The notes: generated by a model not told the origin, from the letters alone. DNA of 64,000 bases from Mastigamoeba balamuthi (GCA_902651635.1 CACRSC010000038.1:179659-243658); one strand, 5' to 3'. Counted from the first letter of the stretch, positions 47,794 through 60,087 are shown. Made by a program: numbers and translations.

Positions 47794-50607
47794 CTAGTTC
47801 GAGATAGGTATTCCGTCGTTCGCTGTTGTACGCACATTAACTATCGCTTTGAGTTCAATCACATGTGTTGGGCACAATTGAGTCTCGTCAAAGAAGAACC
47901 ATTCTGCCCACGACGGTGATGAATGGCTGTCATACCCCGCAGTCGGGCAAACAGCACCTACCATTTCCGCCATGTGTCTTGTCCTTCCAGGAAGAGCCTT
48001 TAACATCACAATTCTAGCTGTGTCACCCTGTGTACTGTGTAAGACGATGTAAAGAGGTGCAGCTTCATACCTCATCAAGAGGAATTGGAATAATGAGGCC
48101 TGTAGAAATCACTTTCACGTTCGAGTACTGCAATGTATACTCAACGAATCTACTTGCATAGATCCCATGGTGCGGATCACCAAAGAACCCTGTGTCTGTT
48201 GACTGGGATGGATTCAATGGATGGCCAACGCGAAGCAAGCCGTTCTTGCATATCCTTCCAATGTTATCCTGGTGGGTACCATGAAAGGCAACACGCTCTT
48301 CCAACTCCTCCTCTGTGCGATTCAATTCTGTTCGCATATACTCCCTTCGCATATCAAACCAATGCTCTAGAGTAGGATTGTGAACTTTCCAAACAGCAGT
48401 TATAATGAAGACAAGGGGCTTAAGACCGTCTTTGATTCGCCTCTCGTTGTAGTCCTCGTGGTGCATTTGGTAGTACTGCGGAAAGGAACGTTGCAGTTTT
48501 CGGAGCTTTTTCCCTGTCAGGAGGACTAACTCGCACTCCAGGCATTCCACTGACCTGCATAGATCCAGATGTCTTGGCTCGCCAGTTGGCGCCGAGCGCG
48601 GTGATAGAGACACACAATTAAAATAGCCTATGCTCCCACTTTCTGTACGGTTTCCCTTGGATTGCCTGGGGAAACAGCTTATGTCCAATTGGCCTGTCTG
48701 AATAGCACTGAGTCTCTGGTTTCGAATCCACAAATAGCTTGCTCCAGTCACTGCAGCAATACTAAGAAGTGCAATCACTGTGCCCACAACAGCCCAGATA
48801 ACGGTCTTGCGGATTCCGCCACTGTTAGGTGAATTGTGATTGCCCTTGGATGAACTCGATGGTATGGCTGATAAAGATGTTCGTGAAGCAGAACTCGAGA
48901 ATGACGAGGGAACATTGGACGATAAGCTGTGGCTTTGATATTCCGAAGCAACATTCGAGCTGGAGTAAGGCGCAGATGATGAACGTGGGCAGTCTGTCGC
49001 CTTGTGGCACATTTCATCACACCACAAACAATGCCGCTCCCTCGAGCAATGAGCCAGGTCGTTCATTGACCAACAGCATGTATGACAGGATCCCAGAAGC
49101 GAGCAGGCTCCGGGTATATTTAAGCCACATACATCATTTCCATCGCACACTTTCCCTTGCTTCACTGTGCATAGCTCGTATGTCACTGGCCCAGTGAACT
49201 TGTTAGTTGTGAGGTCTCTGAAATTTGAACGTCAGCAGAAGTTTATAAAATTGGCCGTGCACAGGTACTCAAGGTGACTGAGCGTGGTTCCCAGCATAGT
49301 TGGAACAGAGCCGTTCAACTGATTGTAAGATAAGTCTCTTGTCTTATTTGTGAGGCCTCAGAAATAGAAATACGGGAGAACTCACAGTAGTATTAAGCTT
49401 GACAAGTTGGTGAATGAACTCGGAATGCCACCAGTGAGTTTATTTTCCATGAGTTCTCTGTATCCTTACTGCTTAGTTTGAAGAGCAATTTGATACTTAC
49501 AGGCGCTCCAAGGCAACGATATTCCCCAAGGATGAAGGAAGTGTGCCATATAGGAAATTTTGCGCGAGCTCCCTGTTCTCCATCAGAAACAATGGTGGCA
49601 CCAACGTACAATGCGATAAGGTTGCTCATTCCTCCCACAGACTCGGGAATTATCCCTGACAGCTGGCATTCACCGAGTTGCCTGCATCAGGATATTTAGA
49701 ATGATACGTGATGTTTCTTTTGACGTTCAATGTTTCCATATTGACGAGGTTGTGGAATATATTGGGAAGGCTCCCGCCAAGTGGATTTTGGTCCAGAAAT
49801 CTGATTGATCATGTAAGCAACTTCGTGATATGGGTTCGGGGACAAGCACAGTTGTTTCAGCTTTGTCAGAGTGGCGAGGCCGTCCGGAATACCGCCACTA
49901 AGATGGTTGTTCGATAGAAGTCTGTTTGTGGTCAGTGCAGTGACTTCGCTAAGGAAAACTGACAGCGATTGAAGATCCGACAGATTGAAAATCGACGAGG
50001 GAATTGTCCCGCTCAGGTTGCATGCGATGAGCGTCCTGCACGTGGCTACCGTTTGAGTGGGCAGAGTGCATTGCAGGGGGGACCGAGCCGTACATCTCCG
50101 AGAGTGACACGAGGCCACCGACAGCATCAGGAATCGTGCCTGTCAGCCCGTGGGCAGACGAAATTTCTCTGAAACGCATTTTTCAGGAAACATCGTTCCA
50201 GTTACAACAGAAATGCGTACAGTACTCGAAGGCTACTGAGGTGCCCTATCGAGTTGGGAATGGTACCACGCAGAGGACCGTCTCTCGGGTCGCTCCACGA
50301 TCTGGTGCGCAAAGTGGTGAGTGTCGGGTGTGGAGCGGGCTCCCGACATTTCTGCGATCCTCCCGTGCTGCACGGTGCACGTGACGCCTCGTACGGGGTG
50401 CACAGTGGGGCACGGATCCGACCAGTTGCAGGGGTCGGGTCCTGCAGTGGTCGTGGTGTTTCTCATGTGGTACATGTCGCACAGAAACTGCACCTCCGCC
50501 GCCTCTGGCGTGGCGTATGTTGCACCGCTCGCCGCGCCAGCGATGAGCAGCACGAGGCCGGCGGCAGCGGCGGAGATCGCGCACAAGCTCCTGAACGAGC
50601 TGAACAT
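47794..50607 (-). CDS. Receptor-like protein: LRR ectodomain, one membrane helix, PARP catalytic domain
   Basis: The start MFSSFRSLCAISAAAAGLVL is a signal peptide, followed by an LRR cap (TAGPDPCNWSDPCP). Small exons then each carry one plant-type extracellular LRR: PLRGTIPNSIGHLSSL, HGLTGTIPDAVGGLVSL, CNLSGTIPSSIFNLSDL, NHLSGGIPDGLATLTKL, NPLGGSLPNIFHNL, CQLSGIIPESVGGMSNL, NFLYGTLPSSLGNI, NKLTGGIPSSFTNL, NQLNGSVPTML. Exon 48071..49217 continues DLTTNKFTGPVTYELC, a Cys-rich cap, a Ser-rich stalk, the helix TVIWAVVGTVIALLSIAAVT, and the start of the PARP fold: VWKVHNPTLEHWF, VAFHGTHQDNIGRICKNGLL, DTGFFGDPHHGIYASRF. The last exon 48027..47794 (phase 0) gives MLKALPGRTRHM, AGYDSH, WAEWFFFDETQLCP. 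The PARP H (HGT), Y (GIY) and E (AEWFFFD) are all present. Predicted to modify targets with ADP-ribose on the cytosolic side in response to an outside signal. Ends of the small LRR exons are approximate. Confidence 0.85.
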
Positions 50608-52086
50608 TAAGTTCCGTGTGTGCAACTGTGTCATAAAATCTAGATATTTGGCACAAGGTATCAAGTGTACGTTCAGGAGAGCGCAGAACTGTGGCATACA
50701 ATCAAATCCAAATGCTGGCAAATATGCCCCTCGTGCGAGCTGGCACTCAAGCAACCCCCACCAAGAAAAGGACAGTCTCACTTGCCCGCCCACAGCTTTG
50801 CGGCCTCGTTCTGAAGAACCTCCACATTCAGCACTGCATGTAGAGTGAGTGGTATGAGCCCCCCCACCCAAAGTAGATCGCCCCGAAGATGGTCATGACA
50901 GTGGGGAAGCAGCACATGGCAATTGCAGCTGGTAGGAAAAAACCCCACCAAAGCAGCAGTTTGATTCAAGGGCTGCATTTGACAGATAGTGAAGTGGGAA
51001 AAGGAGTCAATGAGGTGGTCTTTGCTTTGGTGGCTTGGGCATTTTTCCTTATCGTCTCTGTTTTGTTGTAATATTTCCCTCAGAGCAGAGCACACCTACT
51101 CATCTTAGACCATTCCCGCATTGCCAAACAGCTCCTGTGATAGCATGTGCAATTTTGTAGTTTCTTTCATTGAAGCCCTTTCCATGGGGTGGGCCCGGAG
51201 CAGCTATGATGAACCTTGAGTCTGAGCTGGAAGTGTCTGATTTCTACTACATATCACGCAGTTCCTTTCTTGCAGGTATTGCCTTCAGTGATGACAACCT
51301 CCTTAGAATGACCATTCTCATGTGGGGTACCTCTCTTCCATACAGAGGTGAAGGTGTTAATCTCGGGGAGCTCATCTTATGTTACAATTGTGTGTCTACT
51401 GAGGCTCTGATTGCAGAAACAATGTGCAGAAGCCTTTGTAATGTGTTGCAGTACCTCTACTCTGGGCATGCATCCCTGCAGAACAGCATTACACGAGTTG
51501 TAATTCAGCATATAGCTGGCCTGGTGTATGATTCCACCAATCTGTATTGGTGAACATACCCATAGCTGAACCAGTGATACCTACTGCAGCAACAGTCAAC
51601 ACCATTGAGGGTAGAAGTGAGATAATCCGCCTGGCCCAGAAGACGCTTTTTTTCAGTCCCCTCATCAACATATACAGGAATCGTACTCTTTGGCCTTTCC
51701 ACTGTCTCATTTACTCTTACTGGCTTCTGTTGTTGCCCTGTATCGGGAGGGCGAAGTGAAGGCGGACACAGTAGGATGTCGAGACAATCACAATAAAGGT
51801 GGTTGTTGTTCCCTGGTGTGGGTGTAAAAAAGCGGTGCTCTCAAATGTGATGTGCGCAGGTGACGAGGCCGAGAGAGAACAGGGAAGTGATGATATACAC
51901 GACCTGTCATCCCTCCGAGACTCGTCCGACGTTCACGGGCACCACGGCATCCGACGAAGGAAAGCACGTAAGCGCACGCATGTGCCGTCAGAGCACAGAG
52001 TCTCTTGATAAGGCGTTGACAGGGGCCGCGAGTATCTCTCCTCCCCCAGTACCCTGTAGTACTTGCGGTTTCCTCCGAGTGGCAAG
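50608..52086. other. Intergenic, 1.5 kb, AT-rich, no firm gene
   Basis: A plus frame at 51170-51553 (127 codons, with SDDNLLRMTILMWGTSLPYR) is the longest, but has no motif or partner exon and may be a relic. The first 200 bp should contain the promoter of the LRR-PARP gene. Confidence 0.35.
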
Positions 52087-52720
52087 CTAGTTAAATACGT
52101 GCTTCAGCACGTTGTCGATGACGACCTTCTTGCCCACGGACTTCCGTGCCTCGGGGACGATTTGCTCCAGCCTGCGCCGCCGAGGGAAGAGGGGAAACGT
52201 GCAGTCAGAAGGCAGTGCTAGAGAACACGAGGGAAAACACGGGGAACTATGGACAAAAAAGGCGAAGGGGCAGTCAATGCACTTGTGGACCCAGTACTGC
52301 GCAGTCTTCTGGTCGTCGTAGTAGAACTGCCACACGCGCTTGGGGGTCCGCAGGAACACCCGTATGTTCTCTTGCTTGTCCACGCTCACGTTGAACTCAG
52401 TGACCTGCGGAGAAAAACGCCCCGGCAAAGAAGGGCACCGGACGAGACAAAAAACAAAAAATGGCACTGAGTCATCGCTTCTGATCGCGGGATGCGCACT
52501 TCTGCAAGGTCGATCCGGCCCTTTCGGTTGTGCATGGAGGAGTCTGTGTAGTATCTGGTCGCGGATGTGTGCTTCAGATGCGGTGCTTTCGGTCGAAAAC
52601 GCGGAGTGGGCGTTGGTGGGTACGCACGAGAGAACTGTGGACCCCTGGCTCACCGAAAACCACCGCTTCTTCCAGTTGTGGATGAAGCGGCCCTTCTTGT
52701 GCATGAACCCCGACGCTGCG
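52087..52720 (-). CDS. Small PH-domain protein
   Basis: Exons ending the gene fit as: about 52720..52654 (GFMHKKGRFIHNWKKRWFS), a middle exon ending 52500 (ATRYYTDSSMHNRKGRIDLA), 52404..52283 (VTEFNVSVDKQENIRVFL, VWQFYYDDQKTAQYWVHK) and 52171..52087 (LEQIVPEARKSVGKK). Joined, they give one pleckstrin-homology domain of normal length: the WKKRWF signature, a basic KGRIDL loop, and the C-terminal helix with the invariant Trp (YWVHKL). After the PH domain only about 25 residues remain. Basic residues in the first loop (KKGRFIHNWKKR) would suit phosphoinositide binding. The first exon and start codon are not resolved; an ATG near 52780 is a candidate. Confidence 0.65.
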
Positions 52721-53110
52721 TGCTGCGCGTGCGTGCATGAGCTACAATTCAGAGCAGAGGGGATCTGGAAGAGTGTGTACATTCTCCATTGCCACCCAGC
52801 GCGAGTGCAACTTTTTTATTTCTTTCAGCGCTCCCGGGAGATATGCGGGAGCTAGATTCCTGTGTCTCTTGGAATAATATCTTCTGCTGCGGAGTGTCAT
52901 CCAGGATTGACTCCTTCCCGCATGAACAAAACAAAAGAACCCGGCGTTATCGTGCTTGGATCAGGGAAAGCAACACTGCTTTACTTGACAATGTGTACTG
53001 CAGAGTTGTTCGTGAGAGAAGCGGGGGAGGGAGGGCCTCGAGGCAGCCAACGATGGATGTCACGAGGGCGGTGCCTAGGAGTGGGGGTGAGTAACCGGGT
53101 GTGTTCCCCC

Positions 53111-54850
53111 CTAGTTGTTGTTATTTACACTGGGCTCGTCCTTCTTGATGAGCGCCTCCTTCTCGTCCGACTGGGGCGCCGCGGGGGCCCTGCACGCAGC
53201 AGCCGCCTCGTACTCGAAGCACGGCAGGTGCACGATGCCGTTGTAGATGAGCGTGCCGCAGACGAGCAGCACAAAGCCGCCGACCTGGACGGGCGAGTAC
53301 TTGGTCCACGGCTCCCCAAAGCGCTCGTTGATGCAGTAGAACGTCAGCAGCTGCCAGCCCCACACGAAGACCGTGCGGCACGCGTCGATGAGCGTCCGGT
53401 GCACGCAGGTCAGGTACTTGGTGACGCTGAGGCCGAAGAAGTTGTAGAACGCGATGGAGCACAGGTACAGCACACAGTATATCGCCAGCCCGTAGTTGTG
53501 CGCTATCTGAATCACCGCGTCGACCGCGTTGTCGTACGACCCGTGGTGCATCGGCGACGGCTACGCAAAAAAAACGGCAGGATTAATCGAAGAGAAAACG
53601 TGAGCACCGAGGAAAACGCGGCACGAGTGGAGTGGTGCATACGTTGTCTCCGGGGACGAGGAAGAGGACGGGCAGGATGACGAAGGCCATCGCAAGGGAG
53701 CCGTAGATGCCCTCCATGCCGACAATGTGCAGCGGTGCAAAGTTCTTGTTCTTGAGGAACATCTCCTCGACGACCATCTGGACCGCACCGACCAGCTGGC
53801 CCGCGAGAATCAGCGAGATTCCTGTTCCGAGAAAAGAGTCAGAACCAACTGATATGGCGATCGCATGCGTGGCGGACCGATCGCTGTCTGCCAGTACGAC
53901 GAGTCCGAGGCGGCCTGGGCCTCCTCGGAGGAGGAGCTGCTGCCGCTGTGGTCCACGGGCTCGGCCGAGGCGAGCATGCCGCTGAGACCGACGAGGACGA
54001 GGCCGCAGACAGTGATCGTGATGGCCACCCACTTGTACGGCAGCATCTTGCGCTTGAGGAACACATACTGCGCACACGGAGAGGTAGAAGTTAGGGTACG
54101 TTCAGTTGTGCGAGCCCACACGGGGCTCGAGGGACCTCTCGAACCCCTTCGAAACTCTTGGCGCAGCCGTTACTCGTTGAAATTTCGGCACCACGTCATA
54201 ATCCAGAAGAAGCCCGAACGTACCGAGAGGACACCGGTGAAGACGATGATCGAGCCGCGCAGCATCTGCCACACAGAGGCCGTGCAGTAGAGCAGCCCGA
54301 CGCCTGCGCGAGTGCGGGAGAGAAAGGAGAGGGGGTTGCTCAGTCCCGCCAAGGCCGGCCGTAGCGTGTGCGTTGCCCCGGGGCGGTACCTCCGAAGCTG
54401 GTGCCGAGCAGGTCGAGGAACGTGGGCACCAGGAAGATCGGGTGGAACAGCGCCGACGTCGACTGCCGCTGCACCGAGGACGAGGCCGCCTCGGGGTCCG
54501 CCTTGGCGCTGCGCGACCGCTGGCCGAGGTACGCGGCCATGCACAGCGCCTCGCCTGCCCGCGAAGGGCGCACGCAACCGTCAATTGAAACTCCAATTGG
54601 GGGATACGGAACAGCGCGCGGACAAGAAATAGCCGGAGAAGCCCACACCGCGCGCGCGCGCGGGCGTCCTGGGCGGCGCACCGAGGAACATGATGAGGGT
54701 CTGGGACCAGGGGTGCACGAACTTGTGGTCGAGGCCGTGCCACCCGCGCGCGTAGCTGTTGTTCTGGGCCTTCTTGCTGATGGTGTTGATGCAGCCCGAG
54801 AGCAGCATCCCCAGCTCCAGCAGCCCGTTCCTCAGCGACATCTGCGACAT
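53111..54850 (-). CDS. SLC35F6: SLC35F6-like (C2orf18 family) multi-pass transporter
   Basis: Start MSQMSLRNGLLELGMLLSGC at 54850, stop at 53111. Recognised exons carry INTISKKAQNNSYARGW and FVHPWSQTLIMFLG (first helices), HPIFLVPTFLDLLGTSFG, LLYCTASVWQMLRGSIIVFT, KMLPYKWVAITITVCGLVLV, then 53821..53643 with ILAGQLVGAVQMVVEEMFL and 53560..53111 with YGLAIYCVLYLCSIAFYNFF and YLTCVHRTLIDACRTVFVWG. The phrase SVWQMLRGS and the VGAVQMVVEE helix are typical of SLC35F6 in the drug/metabolite transporter superfamily. Ten membrane helices are expected. The tail (DEKEALIKKDEPS) is acidic/basic and carries a lysosomal dileucine-like EALI. Human SLC35F6 is found in lysosomes and mitochondria; the substrate is unknown. 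Confidence 0.82.
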
Positions 54851-55299
54851 CCTCGGCACTGCGCCCGGGGCACGTGAGACCGCGCGAGGGCGGCGGAGAG
54901 CCGGCGGGGAGGGTCCGGAGAGGGCACCTGAGAAGCGTGAAGAGAGTAGTAGCCTCAACCCGCGGGTCTTGCGAGAAAACTGAAGAGGCGCGTCGGTGGT
55001 TGGCGTCACCAACCGATATCAGGCGCAGACAAGAATCTTGCGGGAATGCCCGGCGGCGACGGCCGCATGCGGAAATCCCCGGGTGGAGAGGATGGCTGGC
55101 GAGCGTTGGCAAATTCCCTGAAAGCAATTGGCCACTTGGACACAAACAACACTGCAATTCTCGGTACGGAGGGCAGAAGATATTCCAGAACAAGCGGGGA
55201 ATCTGATATTTTTGCTTCTTGTGCTCCCCCGGTTGAATAGCGTCAAAAGAGCCGCGCTCACTTGCTTGCCGGCCCCCAGAGGGAGAACAACTGCCCGAG
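54851..55299. promoter_or_regulatory. Divergent promoter, SLC35F6-like / MORC
   Basis: 450 bp between divergent starts. CTGATATTTTTGCTTCTTG at about 55202-55220 repeats the GATATTTTTG word of the TRAPPC6 spacer. Further elements are not recognised. Confidence 0.4.
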
Positions 55300-58200
55300 A
55301 TGGCGTCCACCTCCGAGGTCGTCGTGTCCCTATTTGTGGACGAGGTCCGCCACTCCCCCCGCCTCACCATCCTGGCCACTCCTCCCCTCTGCCCTTGTCG
55401 TGGCTCAGCACCCCCATCCCCCCCCTGCCGCAGAAGGGAGACCGTACCAACCCGCAGTTCATCTGCCACGCCATGGTCCACGCTGACCCCAGCCTGGCAA
55501 TGTGCTCTCCCAGCCCCACCCCGCCCACCGCAAACGCCCCCTTGGCAACGCCGCCAGGGTGTGCGCCCTGCCCCTCCCTCGCGTGTATGTTAACCGCCGA
55601 TTCGTAACGCGCTGGCCAGACCCTCGAAGCTCGTGCTGAAGACGCGCAGGAGGTTCGAGGTCGAGATGGCGAGGAGCTCCGGCGTCGTCATGCCCGCGGG
55701 AGCCACCGGGGGGCAGTTTGCCGACTTCCTCGGTTTCCTTTTCAAGAACACGGTTCGCGAAACCCGCTCGGATCCCACACCCCCATGCCTTTTTCTTCAG
55801 ATCTTTTTCCCTCAACAACTGAATTGCGTTGTTTGTTTGTTCCTGTCGCCCCAGCGGGTCGCCGTGGACTACCGCGCCAACCTGGCCCTCAGGGCTCCAG
55901 ACGGCCCCGGCGTCGTGGAGATGGTCCTGTGCCCCGTGGTGGGCCTGCAGGGGCACCCGGCCCGCCAGGCGCTGCCCCCTCCTCCGCTGCCTGTGCAGCC
56001 GCAGCCGCAGTCGCACTCGATCTCGCAGCCGCAGCCGCAGCCGCAGACGCGTGCGCAGCCGGCGCCGGCCGCTGAGCCGCACATGGGCGTCGCGATGCCC
56101 CACCCCAAGCTGCTCGAGGTCGCGGCCCACGAGCACAAGCAGTGGGTCTTCGGGGCGCTCGCCGAGCTGGTATGCACCCGCATTTTGTCTGCTTTGTGAG
56201 GGGCCCAGCGGGAGTTGAACCCGGGACCCCTCCAGATAGACAACAGCCAGGACGCCGGCGCGACGCAGCTGCACGTCTACTCGTCGGACGAGGCCGGCGA
56301 GCCCGCGATATTCCTGGTGGACAACGGGTGCGGGATGACGCGCAAGATGCTCGTCGAGATGCTCAACTACGGGTACGGGCGCACGTCGGCCACGGACGCC
56401 TCTGGGCAGACGTTCGAGCCCGTGGGCCGCTACGGGATGGGCTTCAAGAGCGGTGCGCTGGCAACGCTCGTCCGCCCCGCCCCTTACTGAGGGTGCCGCC
56501 TGCCCAGGCTCGATGGCCATCGCCATGGACGCGCTGGTGCTCACCGTCACGGACAGCTCGATAACAGCCGGGCTGCTCTCGCAGACGCTGAACAAGGGCA
56601 GGGACAACATCACGATCCCCATCGTCTCGTTCAACGAGTTGAGCTCGCCCAACGCTCCCCCCTCCGCTCTTCGGTTGCCCGCTGACGGAGGCGCAACCGC
56701 TCGCAGGGACCTCTCGGTCGCGAGCCCGCAGGACGGCGCGCAGCTCGAGATGATAACGAATTCAACGCCGGTGGCCTCTGCGGGCGTCCTCGCCATCCTG
56801 TTCACCAAGATCAGCCACCTCTCCGAGAACGGCCAGGCCAAGCGGGTCCGCTCCGCCCCTCTCTCGCAGGAGCCCGCCCCCCTGTGCGCTCACAGCGTCG
56901 CGTCGCGCTGGCTGCAGAGGGGGATCCTCAAGGGGACGGGGACGTGCGTCGTGCTGTTCAAGGTCCACGCGCGCATCTCGTTCCTGGTCGACGACATGCG
57001 TATTCCCGCCTCGTCGGACGGGACGCCGTTCATCAGGCCGCGGCAGGGCCAGATGCCCGACGCGACGGTCCCGCTCGACTTCTCGCTGCGGTCGTACTGC
57101 GAGGTGCTGTACAGCCACCCCAGGATGCGCATCACGATCGGGTCGAGGGCTGTGGACTCGAAGGACTTCAGCGGGAGCCTCAGGAACAAGGAGCAGGCGC
57201 AGTTTGGCTACGAGAGCAACTCGCGCTTCGCCTCGCTTCTGCTCGGGTCCGAAAGCAAAAAAGCAGCCGAGCGCCTTTGCTTGCTGGGAGACTCACGCAG
57301 AGCCTTCCCGCATCCCCACAGCGTGGACCCCACGTTCGAGAGGCAAGTCCTGGGCGGGATCATGTTCTACTGGAGAGGCAGGCTCATCCAGGCTTGTGAG
57401 TTTCATCCTGCTCGCTCGGGTGGCTTGCTGATCGCTGACCTCTCTCGTGCTGCCAGTCCGGCGAGTCGGGTCGCAGCGGACGACCATCGACCCCAAGGGC
57501 GTCGTCGGAATCGTCAACACGGACGTGCTCGACCCGCTCAACACGAAGCAGGCCTTTGACGAGATGCGCCCCGAGTTCAAGGCGCTAGAGGAGTGGCTGT
57601 CTGAGCGCGTCGAGGAGTACTACGAGAAGTACATCCGCAAGGTCGCCGTCGCCAATTGCGCGGAGAAGCTGCTCGAGGACACGGGCACGCGCAAGGACAT
57701 GTGGGTGCAGTGCGAGCGCTGCGAGAAGTGGCGCCGCCTGCCGCCGGGGATCATGCCGCCGAGCGGCCGCTGGTTCTGCGCGCTCAACCCCAACCCGGAG
57801 TTCCGCGACTGCAGCGTTGCGCAGGAGGAAATGTACAAGGACGAGGTCAACGTGTCGTACGACAACAGCGCCGTGAAGAAGAAGATGCTCAAGCGCGTCT
57901 CCGACCCCACGAGTGGTGCCCAGAAGCCGCTCAAGAGGACGAGGTACTTCAGGCTGCAGGGAGAGGCACGCAGCGAGGCGCCCTCCGGCAGAGCGAGCTC
58001 GCCCAGCGGGGCCCCGGCAGAGGTCAGGACGACATTGCCGGCCCCGCGCGGAACTCCACTTGCCACGCCCGAAAAGGCCATACCGCCCGAAGACAAGCTC
58101 GCTATCGACTCGATACAGTACCCCTACGTGGACCCCTCGACGCGGACCCTGTCAGGTTCGCAGGCAAGCACTTCTGAGGTTTGCACTGACACGGGGGGTG

Positions 58201-58759
58201 CGCAGAGTGTTTCTGCTGCCAGTGCGACCGGCTCGACGAGCGCAAGACGTTCGGGACTTGCCTGTGCGGCCACTTGTCAGAGGCCCACGCGCCCATGTAC
58301 CCCGTGGTGGGCATAGAATGCGCCTCCATCTGCTGGCGCAAGGGGGTCTCGCAGCGCGACTCTTGGAACGAGGTGGCGGCGATCATGCGCCACCTGCAGC
58401 AGCGCGGCATCGGGGCCGAGCACATGTACGCCGTTGTGCCTCAGGACTCTGTTGTCCCCGCGCAGTTCAAGGGCAAGGCCGAACAGGCGCCCACTCCCGC
58501 TCTGCTGGTCAAGTTGGTTGCGCCTGTGCGAGGGGCGATCATCAGCAACCTGCCCCCCGCCTACTGGGGGGCGCTGAGAAGAAGGATCGAATGTGACGGT
58601 CAGCCACTCCCTGCGCTGTACAGCTGCAAGGTCGTCCCGCCTGGCTCCATCACCCTGTGCGCCTCGTTGTGTTGCCAACTCAATCTTACACCCGCCATGC
58701 AGGACTCGAGTCGACTCATCGCCGTCATAGCCCGAGCTCTGACGCGCACACATGACTGA
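55300..58759 (+). CDS. MORC-family GHKL ATPase with CW zinc finger
   Basis: Exons placed: 55300..55344, 55434..55501, 55620..55752, 55855..56169, 56236..56452, 56508..56637, then from 56707 with further introns to 58759. GHKL motifs: AHEHKQWVFGALAEL joined to IDNSQDAGATQLHV (N box), FLVDNGCGMTRKML (G1), GRYGMGFKSG joined to SMAIAMDALVLT (G2), and GILKGTGTCVVLFK (G3-like). After the S5 region (HPRMRITIG, NYE-type linker) come a coiled region and a CW finger, MWVQCERCEKWRRLPPG..RWFCALNPNPEFRDC, with its Trp and four Cys. A second Cys/His cluster (CFCCQCDRLDERKTFGTCLC, then GH) follows after another intron. An unusual His/Gln/Pro-rich insert lies before the N box (PVQPQPQSHSISQPQPQPQ). MORCs bind histone H3 tails and compact chromatin. 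Exon ends between 56707 and 57560 are approximate. Confidence 0.87.
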
Positions 58760-58873
58760 AAGAATAGATAGCCCGCTCAAAGCCTTTAACAATTCCCCTT
58801 AGCATGTCGTGTTGGTTTCACGCGTTTGTCGGGAATGAAGTTAGCGTAATGCAGATGCCTCACTGAACCACGA
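58760..58873. other. Short convergent spacer
   Basis: About 110 bp between the stops of the MORC and acyltransferase genes; no feature seen. Confidence 0.5.
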
Positions 58874-60087
58874 CTACGAGCTGGAAGCGGCAGCGCGAGG
58901 CAGCGCCTCGCCTCTCTGGATCAGCGACAGCAGGATGGGCTCGAGGTAGTCCCCGTCGTCCAGAACCTCGGCGTGCGCGCACGTGAGCTTGTACACCGAG
59001 CAGTTGACTCCGCTGGGGGGCACGGCACACTTGGCGGGTATGTGCCCGTCGCCATCGACCGTCTCCATGACCGGGGTCCCGTCTGGCTCGAGGCATCGCA
59101 GGCTGGGGGTGTCGACGCCGACTCCGACGACTGCAGCGAGCGGCGGGAGCTTCCGGAGCTCGTCCTGCGTGAAGGGCCCGTCGACGCGCTCGCGGAAGCG
59201 CCTCGCAGCGTTGAGGCAGCGGCGCACGTGCTCCACACGCTCGGGCGTCGCCTGCGCCGTGCGGAACAGGCCGATCTTGCGCCTGGCCCACTCAGCGGGG
59301 TCGTACCAGCGCACCTCCTGCTCCTCGCCGTTGCCATCGCTCTGGGCCGCCTCGTCCACGACGCCCTCGCTGCTGCCGGGCGGCCTGCGGGGGCGAGGGG
59401 GTGTGGGCGTTGAGACTCAAACGGGAACCGCAGAGCCCCAGCGCGAGCGCACAGGGGGAGGAAGTGGTAGTTCGAGGGGAACGTGAAGAGCGTGTCGACG
59501 TCCAGCAGCGCGCTGCGGCCGCGCTGCGGCGTCCCGGGCGTCATCTTGACGACGGGCATCGTGAACGGTGCAAAGGGCGCGCCCGCAAACAGGACGCTCG
59601 CGAACGCCGCCGGGTCCTCCCTCATCGCGCGCAGCACGACGAGCCCGCCCATGCTGTGCGCCACCACGTGCGCGCGCCCGGACCCCAGCGCGCGCAGGGC
59701 CTTGAGCAGCGCTGCCGCAGCCTCGTCGAGCTCGCGGCGCCAGTCGTAGGCGAACGCGATGAGCTCGCGACCCGAGCGCCGCGCAGCGTCCGCGAGCCAC
59801 GCGAGGGCGCGCGAGTAGACGGGCCGCAGCGGCGAGACGGACTCGAGGGGCCCGCAGGGCAGCACGCCGTCCGTGGCCTGCGGCGCGCGCGAGTCGTCGG
59901 GGTCGTAGGGGCAGGACCAGAGCGGCAGCGCCAGGCGGACAGGCACGAGGCCCAGCAGGTGCAGGGAGCTCAGCCAGCGCTCGTCCCCCGAGGGACCGCG
60001 CAGGCGCCCGCCCTGGAAGCCGTGCACAAACACGACGGGGGTGGGGATGGACGAGCGAGGGCGCGTATGACCCGGATGGCCCTGCAT
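58874..60087 (-). CDS. LCAT/PDAT-like alpha/beta-hydrolase acyltransferase or phospholipase
   Basis: Two exons, 60087..59453 and 59384..58874 (GT-AG, phase 2), encode 381 residues. The frame is open upstream to 60141, so the start could be MPGVAALRQRGG there. Motifs: PVVFVHGFQGGRL (oxyanion loop), LIAFAYDWRRELDEA (the faYDWR phrase of LCAT-family enzymes), AHVVAHSMGGLVVL (nucleophile elbow GxSxG in the form AHSMG), LFAGAPFAPF, and at the end ETVDGDGHIPAKC with the catalytic Asp and LTCAHAEVLDD with the His. All three catalytic residues are present, in contrast to the hydrolase at 26-28 kb. No signal peptide or membrane helix, so probably soluble. It may transfer or release fatty acids from phospholipids. 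Confidence 0.8.

Noticed and set aside
50878-51760. Possible gene in the AT-rich spacer (frame 51170-51553)
   Set aside because: No motif, no plausible splice partners, AT-rich context; left as unassigned spacer.
56190-56236. tRNA-like T-arm (GAGTTGAACCCGGGACC) inside a MORC intron
   Set aside because: Only a 3'-half-like piece; neighbouring bases on the needed side are coding and no anticodon or D-arm can be folded.
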